The notes: generated from the letters alone by a model not told the origin. A DNA stretch of 64,000 nt from Achromobacter sp. UMC71 (GCF_014170305.1 NZ_LZZT01000014.1:36733-100732), one strand, 5' to 3'; shown: positions 8,743 through 17,445, counted from the first letter of the stretch. Numbers and translations: made by a program.

Positions 8743-10560
8743 ATGTCCCTGCCCGCCGAAGGCAACCAGCTCGTCAACGTCGTGGTCTTGCTGGGGGCGG
8801 CGGTGGTGGCCGTGCCCTTGTTCAAGCGCCTGGGGCTAGGCTCCGTCCTGGGATATCTGGCCGCCGGCCTGGTGATCGGGCCGTTCGGCATCGGCTGGTT
8901 CTCCGATCCCAAATCCATCCTGCACGTCGCTGAACTGGGCGTCGTGATGTTCCTGTTCATCATCGGCCTGGAAATGCAGCCGTCGCGGCTGTGGAAGCTG
9001 CGCGGTGAAATCTTCGGACTGGGTGTTGCCCAGGTGCTGGCCTGCGGCGCGCTGTTGACCGTGGTCGGCCTGGCCGCCGGCCTGTCGGGCGCTGCGGCGT
9101 TCATGGCGGCCATGGGCTTCGTGCTGTCGTCCACCGCCATCGTCATGCAGATCCTGGCCGAGCGCGACGAAACCGCCAGCGCCCAGGGCCAGCGCATCGT
9201 TTCCATTCTGCTGCTCGAAGACCTTGCCATCGTGCCGCTGCTGGCGCTGGTCGCGCTGCTGGCCCCGCCCGGCGGCGGCGAGCATGCCGATCCCTGGCTG
9301 CAATCGGCCATCGCCATCGGCTGCATCCTGGCTTTGCTCGCCGCGGGGCGGTGGCTGCTCAATCCGCTGTTCCGGCTGCTGGCCGCGGCACATGCCCGTG
9401 AGGTCATGACGGCCGCCGCTTTGCTGGTAGTGCTGGGGGCGGCGCTGGTCATGGAACTGGGCGGCCTGTCCATGGCCATGGGCGCCTTTCTGGCCGGCGT
9501 GCTGCTGTCCGAGTCCACCTTCCGCCACCAGCTTGAAGCCGAGATCGAGCCCTTCCGCGGCATCCTGCTCGGCCTGTTCTTCCTGGGCGTGGGCATGTCG
9601 CTGGACCTGGCCGCCGTGGCCCGCGAATGGCAGCTGATCCTGGCCGGCGTGGTGATCTTCATGGCGGTCAAATCGGTCGGCGTATACGTGGTTGCCCGCA
9701 TGCTGCGCGCCGGCCACGCCGAAGCCCTGACCCGCGCGGCCCTGCTGGCCCAGGGGGGCGAATTCGCTTTCGTGCTCTACGGCGCCGCCGCGGCCGCCGG
9801 CATTTTCGACGCCCATCTGGCAGCGGTGCTGATCGCCGTGGTCATTATCTCCATGGCGCTGACGCCTCTGTGCGTGCTGGCCCTGCGCTGGCTCCTGCCC
9901 AAGCCCGCGCCTTCGATGGACGGCGTGGACGTTGCCCAGGACCTGGACGGTTGCGCCCTGATTGTCGGCTTTGGCCGCTTCGGCCAGATCGTGACCCAGG
10001 CCATGCTGGCGCGCGACCTGAAAGTGTCGATCCTCGACACCGATACCGACGCCATCCGCGCCGCCGCCAAGTGGGGCGTCAAGGTGTATTACGGGGACGG
10101 TACCCGGATCGACATGCTGCGCACGGCGGGCGCCGAAAACGCCAAGGCCATCCTGATCTGCATCGACAATCCGCAGTCGGTCAGCCACATGGTCAAGCTG
10201 ATCAAGTCCGAATTCCCGCTGGTGCAACTGGTGGTCCGCGCCTACGACCGGATCCACTCCCTGGCTCTGGCCAAGGACGGCGTCGACTACCAGGTCCGCG
10301 AAACCTTCGAATCGGCGCTGGTGTTTGGCGAAGCCGCGCTGCGCGCCATCGGCGTGCCCGCCGACGAGGCGGCGGAAGTGGTGGCGGACGTGCGCAAGCG
10401 CGATACCGACCGGTTCGACCTGGAAGTGGCGGGCGGGCTGTTCGCCGGCCGTTCGCTGCTATACGGCAACATGACCGGGCCGGCCGACGGCAGGAACGAC
10501 CAGCTGGACCGCGAAACCGCGGGCCCGGCCTCTCATTCCGAGCCCGGCGCGCCCGCCTGA
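8743..10560 (+). CDS. CPA2-family monovalent cation:proton antiporter with RCK domain (KefB/KefC-like)
   Basis: The 605-residue protein has an N-terminal exchanger domain of about 12 helices (residues 8-385), with 'GYLAAGLVIGPFGIG' near 38 and 'ELGVVMFLFIIGLEM' near 65. A Rossmann-type RCK_N domain follows, with the nucleotide motif 'GFGRFGQ' near 409. The tail after residue 570 is polar and low complexity. It likely exchanges K+ or Na+ for H+ at the inner membrane; glutathione gating as in KefB/C is possible but no ancillary KefF/G gene is adjacent. The ATG at 8743 has GGAG upstream. It follows msbA by 44 bases in the same direction. Confidence 0.87.
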   Translation: MSLPAEGNQLVNVVVLLGAAVVAVPLFKRLGLGSVLGYLAAGLVIGPFGIGWFSDPKSILHVAELGVVMFLFIIGLEMQPSRLWKLRGEIFGLGVAQVLACGALLTVVGLAAGLSGAAAFMAAMGFVLSSTAIVMQILAERDETASAQGQRIVSILLLEDLAIVPLLALVALLAPPGGGEHADPWLQSAIAIGCILALLAAGRWLLNPLFRLLAAAHAREVMTAAALLVVLGAALVMELGGLSMAMGAFLAGVLLSESTFRHQLEAEIEPFRGILLGLFFLGVGMSLDLAAVAREWQLILAGVVIFMAVKSVGVYVVARMLRAGHAEALTRAALLAQGGEFAFVLYGAAAAAGIFDAHLAAVLIAVVIISMALTPLCVLALRWLLPKPAPSMDGVDVAQDLDGCALIVGFGRFGQIVTQAMLARDLKVSILDTDTDAIRAAAKWGVKVYYGDGTRIDMLRTAGAENAKAILICIDNPQSVSHMVKLIKSEFPLVQLVVRAYDRIHSLALAKDGVDYQVRETFESALVFGEAALRAIGVPADEAAEVVADVRKRDTDRFDLEVAGGLFAGRSLLYGNMTGPADGRNDQLDRETAGPASHSEPGAPA

Positions 10561-10725
10561 AACCTGCCGGTGCGCCGTAAATCGGGTGCTCCCCCGGGGA
10601 TGACAGACTTATTACCGAGTCTTTGCATTACTTTACGCATCATTTCACGCGCAAGTCCGATCGGCTGAGGTAGATTGGTTTCCAACGGCGCTTCGCTTCC
10701 GAAGCGCGTTTGCCAGGGGGCTGCC

Positions 10726-10947
10726 ATGCTGCAATCGGAGCGGATTTCCACGACCCCGCAAGCTGTCGGGCTTGAACTTGCACGGCGTCAAGCCATGACC
10801 CTGCGTTGCGGGTTTTCCGCTGGCGCCATGCGCCAGCTCGGCATCGCGTCCGGCCAGGCCTGGGCCATCAGCGCCCATCGGGAAACGGACAAGGCGCGCG
10901 GCGCCAAGGCCTTTCCCTTCCGGATCGCCGCGGCCGTCGCGTCTTGA
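10726..10947 (+). CDS. Small hypothetical protein, weakly DUF2917-like
   Basis: A 73-residue ORF starts at an ATG with an AGGGGG ribosome-binding site 6 bases upstream. The segment 'LARRQAMTLRCG..GAMRQLGIASGQAWAIS' recalls the first half of DUF2917 proteins (a basic start, a Leu-Arg strand and a GxxW strand), but the expected second half is absent, so it may be a truncated relative. A 7-bp hairpin (10688-10694 with 10701-10707) precedes it and a stem-loop follows it. Function is unknown; coding status rests on the ribosome-binding site and local codon use. Confidence 0.4.
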   Translation: MLQSERISTTPQAVGLELARRQAMTLRCGFSAGAMRQLGIASGQAWAISAHRETDKARGAKAFPFRIAAAVAS

Positions 10948-10954
10948 AGGCGCG

Positions 10955-10977
10955 GCCAGGGCGCTGTTAGCCCTGGC
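10955..10977. other. Stem-loop without T-run
   Basis: An 8-bp perfect stem (10955-10962 with 10970-10977, 7-base loop) lies between the small ORF and the converging cyclase gene. It lacks a T-run in either direction, so termination here is uncertain. Confidence 0.5.
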
Positions 10978-11007
10978 GGCCGCCAGTCCACCGATGGGGC
11001 AGGCGGC

Positions 11008-12165
11008 CTACAGCTGGGCCATTGCCGCCCGGCTTTTCCCGGCCGACTTGGCCAGATACAGGGCGCGGTCGGCCGCGTGCAGCACGGCGGCGGTATCGGC
11101 GCCGTGGCGCGGAATCAGCGCAATGCCGATGCTGCCGCCGATATAGACCGGCATTTCCTGTTGTAGATCATAGGGTTGCCGGACGCTGTCGATGATCCGG
11201 TCGGAAAAGCGCCGGATGTCCTCGTTGCCATCCAGCCGTATCAGCAACACGAATTCGTCGCCGCCGATGCGGCCGGCTTCGGCGCCGGGCGGCTTCAAGG
11301 CCAACAGGCGTTCGGAAACCTGCTTGAGCAAGGCGTCGCCGGTGCCGTGGCCGTAGGTGTCATTGACCGCCTTGAATCCATCCAGGTCCAGGTACAGCAC
11401 GGCGAATTCGGCCGCGCCCTGGCTGGCGCGCCCCACCGCCTGGTCCAGCGCGTGGAACAGGCCATAGCGGTTCAGCAGTCCGGTCAGCGAATCTTGCCGC
11501 GCCTGCCGTTCGTTCTCGCGTTCGGCCAGCATGGTCGCCACCAGCATGCCGTTCAGCCGGTACGAAGCCATCGACATCGAAATCATGTACAGCGGCACCT
11601 GCACCAGCACCAGCCAGAAGATGGGTTCCTGCGTGAACAACGCGGCCAGGGCGCACGGCCCCACGCTCAACGCCACCATCGCCGCCGACAGCCGCGGCGC
11701 GCCAAAGTTGCGCACGCAGATGCCGCCCACCATGGACGCCGCCGACAGGCAGGCCAGGGTCGCCGCGATCCAGTCGCCGCTGGTCAGGCTGATGAAGGTG
11801 CCGTAGCCCACACTGCCGGCCCAGCACAGCGCCAGTACCACGTACAGGTCGGTTGGCGTCGGGCGCCGCGTCAATGCCAGGCGCCGGGCCGACACCAGCA
11901 CCACGATGCGCGAGGCGCAGACCAGCGTTTCAAGGCCCAGCCACAGCAAAAACAGGGGCTCGGGTCGCCGCAAGGTGATCAGCGCCGCCACCAGGAGCGT
12001 GTTGATGATGCCGCCGAAGAAAATCGGCAGCGAGCCAAATAGTCCGCCCACCAGCGCCACCCGGATGTCCTGCGGCACATTGCGCCCCGGGTTCACCAGC
12101 CACTGGGTGAACCGCAGGTTCGGCAAGCTGTAAATCCTGTCCTGGGTGTTCATAGATTCGTTCAA
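11008..12165 (-). CDS. Membrane diguanylate cyclase (GGDEF)
   Basis: The protein makes cyclic di-GMP from two GTP. Residues 30-215 form several hydrophobic helices with no recognised sensory domain. The GGDEF domain follows, with 'DSLTGLLNRYGL' near 225, 'YLDLDGFKAVNDTYGH' near 255 and an intact 'GRIGGDEF' near 300. The RxxD inhibitory site expected five residues before GGDEF is missing (the residues are Pro-Pro-Gly-Ala), so product inhibition is probably absent. Alternative starts are Met1 (12165) and Met5 (12153). It is divergent from a second cyclase at 12287. Confidence 0.87.
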   Translation of the reverse strand: MNESMNTQDRIYSLPNLRFTQWLVNPGRNVPQDIRVALVGGLFGSLPIFFGGIINTLLVAALITLRRPEPLFLLWLGLETLVCASRIVVLVSARRLALTRRPTPTDLYVVLALCWAGSVGYGTFISLTSGDWIAATLACLSAASMVGGICVRNFGAPRLSAAMVALSVGPCALAALFTQEPIFWLVLVQVPLYMISMSMASYRLNGMLVATMLAERENERQARQDSLTGLLNRYGLFHALDQAVGRASQGAAEFAVLYLDLDGFKAVNDTYGHGTGDALLKQVSERLLALKPPGAEAGRIGGDEFVLLIRLDGNEDIRRFSDRIIDSVRQPYDLQQEMPVYIGGSIGIALIPRHGADTAAVLHAADRALYLAKSAGKSRAAMAQL

Positions 12166-12286
12166 TAGGAACGGGGCAAGCCGCTAGCGCCGGGCGGCCC
12201 GAGGCCATCTTGCCTGTCAACACGCGCTTGCGGCATTATGGCCCCAAAAAAGCACGACACCCCCGCGATCGCGAAGGAGCGCCGCA

Positions 12287-13759
12287 TTGAAGTCCCATGG
12301 GTTACTACACCGCAGTCTGTACGCCCTGGCCGGGCTGATCGCGATCGGCATCTGCGCCGCCGCGGTCGCGCTGCTTTGGATCGACCGCCGCGCCACCTGG
12401 CACCAGGCTTACGTGGCGGCAAGCAATCTCACCGAAGTCCTTTCCGCCGATATCAGCCGAACTATCCGTGTCTACGACCTGTCGTTGCAAGGTGTCATCG
12501 ATCGCCTGCATGAACCGGGCATCCAGGACGCGCCGCGCCCCATGCTGCAACGCCTGCTGTTCGATCGCGCGGCCAGCGCTGAATTCCTGGGCACCATTCT
12601 CATCCTGGATCGTGACGGCAATGTGCGGTACGACTCGCAAAGCCTCGACCCGCCCAAGGTGAATTTCGCCGACCGCGATTTTTTCCAGGTCCATCGCGAC
12701 AATCCCGATGTCGGCATGTACATCAGCCGCCCATATCTCAGCCGGTTGCGCGACGGCGATGAGAGCATCGGCATCAGCCGGCGGCTGTTCAATCCGGACG
12801 GCAGTTTCGCCGGGGTGGTCACGGGGTCGTTGCGGCTGGCGTACTTCCGCGACCGTTTCTCGGGGTTGTCGATCGGTCCGAAGGACATCATCACCATTTT
12901 CCGTGACGACGGCACGGTCATCGCGCGCACGCCGTATTCATCGCAAGACCTGGGGGCCGACATTGGCCAGGAACTGGACTTCCAGCAATTCCTGATCCGC
13001 CGCGACGGCGCCTTCGTCGGCGTGCTGGCGCCCGACGGTGTCAACCGGCTCTACACCTTCGACCATGTGCCGGGCACGCCGCTGGTCATCGATGTGGCGA
13101 TGGCGGTGGAGCAGGTGCTCGAACCCTGGTGGCGGCGCGCGATGCTGGTCATTCCCATCACCTTTGCGCTGTTCGCCTCCGTGATGGCGCAGATCGTCCT
13201 ATACCGCCGCGAAACCAGGCTTCGCCAGGAGGTCGAAAGCCAGCTCGCCAAAGAAGCCCAAACCGATGGTCTGACCGGGATCGCCAACCGACGTACCTTT
13301 GACGAGACGCTGCAGCGTGAATGGCTGAGCGCCGGCCGCGAAGGGCAGCCGCTGTCCTTGCTGTTCCTGGATGCGGACCGGTTCAAACGCTACAACGACC
13401 GCTATGGCCACCAGGAAGGTGACGAACTGCTCAAGATCCTGGCGCTGACCCTGCGCGGCAAGGCCCGCCGCCCGCGCGACCTGGTGGCGCGTTATGGCGG
13501 CGAGGAATTCGTGGCCTTGCTGCCCGGCACCCCGCAGGAGCGCGCCATTGAAATTGCCGAGGCCATCCGTCAGGCGGTCGCCGGCCTGCGCGCCCAGCAC
13601 GAAGACAACGAGGGCGGCATCGCCACCGTCAGCATCGGCGTGGCCACGGCCATTCCCCAGCCGGGAGAAGCTTCCGCCACATTGGTGGAAGCGGCCGACG
13701 CCGCGGTCTACCGCGCCAAGGAAGCCGGCCGCAATCGGGTAGTGGCTGCCGGCGATTGA
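12287..13759 (+). CDS. Membrane diguanylate cyclase with periplasmic sensor (GGDEF, GGEEF motif)
   Basis: This 490-residue protein has a first membrane helix at about residues 10-30, a periplasmic Cache/PAS-like sensor at 35-280 ('GTILILDRDGNVRYDS', 'FADRDFF', 'YISRPYLSR'), a second helix near 285-308 and a C-terminal GGDEF domain. The active site reads GGEEF at residues 404-408, and an intact inhibitory site 'RPRD' sits at 395-398. It likely senses a small periplasmic ligand. Translation starts at a TTG at 12287, supported by GAAGGAG eight bases upstream. The 121-bp region to the divergent cyclase presumably holds both promoters. Confidence 0.87.
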   Translation: MKSHGLLHRSLYALAGLIAIGICAAAVALLWIDRRATWHQAYVAASNLTEVLSADISRTIRVYDLSLQGVIDRLHEPGIQDAPRPMLQRLLFDRAASAEFLGTILILDRDGNVRYDSQSLDPPKVNFADRDFFQVHRDNPDVGMYISRPYLSRLRDGDESIGISRRLFNPDGSFAGVVTGSLRLAYFRDRFSGLSIGPKDIITIFRDDGTVIARTPYSSQDLGADIGQELDFQQFLIRRDGAFVGVLAPDGVNRLYTFDHVPGTPLVIDVAMAVEQVLEPWWRRAMLVIPITFALFASVMAQIVLYRRETRLRQEVESQLAKEAQTDGLTGIANRRTFDETLQREWLSAGREGQPLSLLFLDADRFKRYNDRYGHQEGDELLKILALTLRGKARRPRDLVARYGGEEFVALLPGTPQERAIEIAEAIRQAVAGLRAQHEDNEGGIATVSIGVATAIPQPGEASATLVEAADAAVYRAKEAGRNRVVAAGD

Positions 13760-13786
13760 CCGGGCGGTTGCCGGTGTCATCATGAT

Positions 13787-13874
13787 CCGGCAACCCGGCA
13801 ACCCGGCAACCCGGCAACCCGGCAACCCGGCAACCCGGCAACCCGGCAACCCGGTCATCCGGCAACCCGGTCAT
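13787..13874. repeat. Octamer minisatellite (CCGGCAAC / CCGGTCAT)
   Basis: Eleven uninterrupted 8-bp units: eight copies of CCGGCAAC, then CCGGTCAT, CCGGCAAC and CCGGTCAT. It starts 27 bases after the stop of the upstream cyclase and ends about 50 bases before the terminator of the converging lipoprotein gene, so it is intergenic. Confidence 0.95.
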
Positions 13875-13922
13875 CCGGCGTGGCCGTTGAGTCCGGCCCA
13901 ATCCCGATTGCGCGCCCCAAAA

Positions 13923-13947
13923 AGAAAGCCGCGCAAGGCGGCTTTCT
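13923..13947 (-). terminator. Rho-independent terminator of the DUF3053 lipoprotein gene
   Basis: A 10-bp stem (13923-13932 with 13938-13947) is followed, on the minus strand, by CTTTTTGG. It lies 23 bases past the lipoprotein stop codon. Confidence 0.8.
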
Positions 13948-13969
13948 GTAACGCAACCGTGGTCAGGGG

Positions 13970-14671
13970 TTATTTGCCCATCATCACGGCTTGCAGACGG
14001 GTTTGCGCCTGCTGCACCTTCTGCGCCTGAGCAGTCAGTTCCTGCACCAGCTTGTTCAGCTCGGCCTGTACGGTCGGATCCTGCACACGCGCCACCGGAC
14101 CCGACAGGTCGATCTGCGACTTGTGCGCTTCCACGTAGTCGGCGATGGCCAGGCTGCTGTCCAGTGTGCCGGTGATCTGCGGCAACACTTCGCGGAAGGT
14201 ATTGGCCGGCAAGGTCACCGTCTTGTCGTAGGCCTTGTCGTACACCGCCTTCAAGTCGTCAGGCTGCTTGAGCTGCGCGCGCGCGGCATCCGCCTTGGCC
14301 TGTTCCTTGGTCAACGCCTCGCCCATGTCCTTCAAGCCGGTCTGCACCGCCTTGATATCGTCGCGCCGGGTCACCACATCGTTCAGCGAGCGCATTGCGC
14401 CCTTTTGCATCAGGTTGCCCATGGGCTTGACCGACGCATCCATGCCGGTATTGAAGTCGGTGATCACGGCGTACTGCGACGCGTAGTCGCCGAAGGACTT
14501 CTTCTCTTCATCCGTCAGCTTGGGCACGCGCACGCCAGGCTTATCGACGATGCGGGTTTGCAGGAACTGCATGAACGCGGCGCGCTGCTCGGGTTCTTTG
14601 CTGCCGCAGGCGGCCAGCATCAGCGGCAATGCCAGAGCCAGCGCAAGGATCGGACGGAATAGGGATTTCAT
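13970..14671 (-). CDS. DUF3053-family lipoprotein
   Basis: The 233-residue protein starts 'MKSLFRPILALALALPLML' and has the lipobox 'LAAC' around residue 20, so it should be processed by signal peptidase II and anchored by a lipidated Cys. The mature part is mostly helical ('FGDYASQYAVITDFNTGMD', 'LVQELTAQAQKVQQAQ') and matches the DUF3053 (YiaF-like) family; function unknown. The start at 14671 is chosen over a frame extension to 14779 because the signal peptide begins here and GGAG lies 10 bases upstream. It is monocistronic, with its own terminator. Confidence 0.82.
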   Translation of the reverse strand: MKSLFRPILALALALPLMLAACGSKEPEQRAAFMQFLQTRIVDKPGVRVPKLTDEEKKSFGDYASQYAVITDFNTGMDASVKPMGNLMQKGAMRSLNDVVTRRDDIKAVQTGLKDMGEALTKEQAKADAARAQLKQPDDLKAVYDKAYDKTVTLPANTFREVLPQITGTLDSSLAIADYVEAHKSQIDLSGPVARVQDPTVQAELNKLVQELTAQAQKVQQAQTRLQAVMMGK

Positions 14672-14970
14672 GGGGTGATTCTCCGAAAGCATAGGAAAGG
14701 GCGCGGCCCGCTTACGTCGCGGTCGGCCCAGCCGGTGGCGAGAATATCGGGTCGCTGCTTGCCTTGCCACGGGTTTCAAACTTCATTTCAATCGAAGTGT
14801 CGAGATACAAACTTCACACAGATTGACGTGAAAACTTCGCTGGTAACTGCTAGGCGCCGGCCTAAGCCCTGACGCCAATGCTGGCGTTTCCTTGCGGTCC
14901 CGCTTGACCAGCCGCACTTAACCCGGCGTGCCTGGCCGGTCGCACCTATAGCGGGCCACGCGCAAAATAA
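14672..14970. other. Intergenic region, no gene seen
   Basis: This stretch should carry the lipoprotein promoter on the minus strand. It has three copies of AAACTTC (near 14778, 14810 and 14832) and a small hairpin at 14872-14887 followed by TTCCTT that could terminate plus-strand transcripts. No convincing coding frame is present. Confidence 0.5.
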
Positions 14971-14988
14971 AACCGCCCGAAGGCGGTT
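14971..14988 (-). terminator. Rho-independent terminator of rng
   Basis: A 7-bp stem (14971-14977 with 14982-14988, CGAA loop) is followed on the minus strand by TTATTTTG. It lies 25 bases beyond the RNase G stop codon. Confidence 0.75.
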
Positions 14989-15013
14989 GTGTGGGGGGAG
15001 GGGGCGCCGCAGC

Positions 15014-16495
15014 TCAGACCAGAATGATGTCGTACTTCTCTTGCGTATACGTGCTCTCGACTTCCAGCGACACGCGCTTGCCTACGAAGTCGCCCAGCAT
15101 CGCCAGATGCTGGCTTTCCTCTTCCAGAAACAGGTCCACCACGTCCTGCGACGCCAGGATGCGGAATTCTTTCGGATTGAACTGGCGTGCTTCGCGCAGG
15201 ATCTCGCGCAGGATCTCGTAGCAAACCGTACGCGGCGTGCGCACATTGCCGCGCGATTCGCACATCGGGCAGGGCTCGCACAACTGGTGCGCCAAGGAGT
15301 CGCGGGTCCGCTTGCGCGTCATCTCCACCAGGCCCAGCTGGGTAAAGCCGTTGACCGTCATGCGGGTGCGGTCGCGCGACAGCGCCTTCTTTAATTCCGC
15401 CAGCACGGTTTCCCGGTGTTCCTGCTCTTCCATGTCGATGAAATCCAGGATCACGATGCCGCCCAGATTGCGCAGCCGCAACTGGCGGGCGATGGCCTGG
15501 GCCGCTTCCAGGTTGGTCTTGAAGATGGTGTCGTCGAAATTGCGGCCGCCTACGAAGCCGCCGGTATTCACGTCCACGGTCGTCAGCGCTTCGGTCTGGT
15601 CGATGATCAGGTAGCCGCCCGACTTCAGGTCCACGCGGCGCGACAGCGCCCGCGCGATCTCCTCATCCACGTTGGCCGTATCGAACAGGGGGCGCTCGCC
15701 GCTGTAGTGCTGGATGCGGTCCACCACCGAAGGCGTATAGATGCGGGCCCATTCCAGCATGGCCGCGGTCGTGGTGCGCGAGTCCACCAGAATTGCGCCG
15801 GTCGATGGCCCCACCATATCGCGCAGTACGCGCTGGGCCAGCGTCAGGTCCTGATGCAGCAGCGCCGGCGCCGGTTGCGTGCGAGCGGCCGCCTGCACGC
15901 TGGTCCACAGCTTGCGCAGGTATTCCAGGTCCGCGGTCAGTTCTTCGTCGTTGGCGCCTTCGGCCTGGGTCCGCACAATGAAGCCGCCTTTCTCTTCCGC
16001 GGGCATCAGCGCCTGCAGCCGCTCGCGCAACTGAGTGCGTTCGGACTCGGAGTCGATCTTCTGCGAAATGCCGATGTGCGGATCGTGCGGCAGGTACACC
16101 AGCATGCGTCCGGCCATGCTGATCTGGGTCGACAGCCGGGCGCCTTTGGTGCCCAGCGGATCCTTGACCACCTGGACCATGATGGTCTGCCCCTCGAACA
16201 GCAGCTTCTCGATGGGAGTGGGGGTCAGCCCCTGGCTGCGCTCGCCCCGGTTCTCGCGCAGATCCGCGATGTGGATGAAGGCCGCGCGCTCCAGGCCGAT
16301 ATCGATAAAGGCGCTCTGCATGCCGGGCAGCACCCGGACCACCCGCCCCAGGTAGATATTGCCCACGTGCCCGCGCTGGATGCTGCGTTCCACGTGCAGC
16401 TCCTGCACCGACCCTTGCTCGACCAGCGCGACGCGGGTCTCGAACGGTGTGATGTTGATCAGGATATCTTCGCTCAACGCGATGGTTGGGGGCAT
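15014..16495 (-). CDS. rng: Ribonuclease G
   Basis: This 493-residue endoribonuclease of the RNase E/G family matures the 16S rRNA 5' end and cleaves single-stranded AU-rich RNA in the cytoplasm. The S1 domain lies at residues 38-125 ('GNIYLGRVVRVLPGMQSAFIDIG'). The catalytic DNase I-like part has 'TVDVNTGGF' near 305 and 'IVILDFIDM' near 345. The zinc-link pair is in 'CEPCPMC' near 413. The length and short C-terminus identify RNase G rather than RNase E. In many betaproteobacteria the gene follows maf/rlmH; those neighbours are absent here, the next features being repeats and the rRNA operon. Confidence 0.93.
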   Translation of the reverse strand: MPPTIALSEDILINITPFETRVALVEQGSVQELHVERSIQRGHVGNIYLGRVVRVLPGMQSAFIDIGLERAAFIHIADLRENRGERSQGLTPTPIEKLLFEGQTIMVQVVKDPLGTKGARLSTQISMAGRMLVYLPHDPHIGISQKIDSESERTQLRERLQALMPAEEKGGFIVRTQAEGANDEELTADLEYLRKLWTSVQAAARTQPAPALLHQDLTLAQRVLRDMVGPSTGAILVDSRTTTAAMLEWARIYTPSVVDRIQHYSGERPLFDTANVDEEIARALSRRVDLKSGGYLIIDQTEALTTVDVNTGGFVGGRNFDDTIFKTNLEAAQAIARQLRLRNLGGIVILDFIDMEEQEHRETVLAELKKALSRDRTRMTVNGFTQLGLVEMTRKRTRDSLAHQLCEPCPMCESRGNVRTPRTVCYEILREILREARQFNPKEFRILASQDVVDLFLEEESQHLAMLGDFVGKRVSLEVESTYTQEKYDIILV

Positions 16496-16864
16496 GGGGG
16501 CATCTTCTCCGGTGTGGTGGCGCGCGCGGGCAGAGCGCCAAGGCGAATAGTAAACGTACCTATGGGACAGGCAAGTCGATGGTTCAACTCTATCTATATA
16601 GGCACAAGTTCAGCTATCTATATATAGGAGGCTGCATGGATGCAAGTTCCCCTATCTAAGTTCCCCTATATATAGAGGGCTGTCCTGTGGTGTAAGGCAG
16701 TCAACCAGGTTGCCGGATGGGATTGGCACGTGTAGCGGACAGACCAGGCAGCTGGACGAGACAGGCTGACGGGCTGACAGGCTGGCGGGTGAGGCGGATG
16801 AGGGGGGGCAGGTCAGCGGTTTCGGCGCTCAAAGCAAAATTCATCGAGCTTTTTGCGTCCGGCG
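16496..16864. other. Intergenic region upstream of rng and of the rRNA promoters
   Basis: It holds the AT-rich repeats described at 16582-16680 and then a purine-rich, G-run-containing stretch. The rng promoter should lie here on the minus strand, possibly within the AT-rich block. No gene is seen. Confidence 0.5.
16582..16680. repeat. Four degenerate GTTC-N-CTATCTATATA repeats
   Basis: Four related units begin near 16582, 16606, 16644 and 16659. Each has GTTC followed by CTATCTATATAGG, CTATCTATATATAGG, CCCTATCTA or CCCTATATATAGAGGG. The AT-rich cores stand out in a GC-rich genome and the last is nearly palindromic. They sit about 90-190 bases before the RNase G start codon. Confidence 0.8.
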
Positions 16865-16893
16865 TGTGACAAGCCGAAATTCTGTGCTATAGT
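16865..16893 (+). promoter_or_regulatory. rRNA operon promoter P1 (predicted)
   Basis: TGTGAC, 17-base spacer, then TATAGT with an extended -10 TGC. It is the most upstream of four promoter-like elements, about 900 bases before 16S. Confidence 0.6.
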
Positions 16894-17070
16894 CTCGCTC
16901 CTTCGCAGTTCAAGCAGTTTTGTGAGCAGCGAGGCCAAGCAAGTGCAACGGATCGGGACGCAAGCGCGAACGGATCTGCCGCAGGGCTCCAAGGCGATGG
17001 GTTGGCAACAGCTCTCGAACCAGCAGTCAGCGGGTTTTGCAAAAGAGGGTGCAAATCAGGCAGAAGCCAG

Positions 17071-17100
17071 TTGCACAATCTGCAAAAATTGTGCTATAGT
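17071..17100 (+). promoter_or_regulatory. rRNA operon promoter P2 (predicted)
   Basis: TTGCAC, 18-base spacer, then TATAGT with extended -10 TGC. It is inside the first copy of the duplicated block. Confidence 0.7.
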
Positions 17101-17277
17101 CTTGGGCTTGGCTGGTGACAGCGAATCAGGGTTTGCCCGGTAGGGTGGTCTGAATCAAGTTGCTAGTCATCTGGGCGGTAACCAACCTCTGGGGTGTCCC
17201 GGGGCTGCTGCGAAAGTGAAGCGATTCACGAAAAGCGGCGGGGTTGCAAGATAGGATGCAAATTAGGCAAAAGCCGG

Positions 17278-17307
17278 TTGCATAATCTGCAAAAGTTGTG
17301 TTATAGT
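17278..17307 (+). promoter_or_regulatory. rRNA operon promoter P3 (predicted)
   Basis: TTGCAT, 18-base spacer, then TATAGT. It is inside the second copy of the duplicated block. Confidence 0.7.
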
Positions 17308-17445
17308 TTCAGGCTTGGCAGTTGCCGAAAACTTAGGGTTAACCCTGATATTTCGATAGCTGCTAGGGCGAGACCTGAAGGGGTCGCAAGGCAGGGCGGC
17401 AGGTTGAGTTGAAAAACGAAAGTTTTAAGACGAAACGAAGCTGAC

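Larger units (their letters stand above)
17051..17319 (+). repeat. Duplicated 62-bp promoter block, 207-bp period
   Basis: Positions 17051-17112 and 17258-17319 are near-identical direct repeats with about ten substitutions. Each carries a complete -35/-10 pair and the downstream GGCTTGGC. They indicate promoter duplication by tandem copying. Confidence 0.85.

Noticed and set aside
13787..13874. Possible CRISPR-like repeats
   Set aside because: The 8-bp units are contiguous with no spacers and no cas gene is nearby.
13782..14030. Proline/glycine repeat protein encoded across the octamer array
   Set aside because: The frame has no ribosome-binding site and runs through a terminator. The peptide pattern is just the octamer read in three phases.
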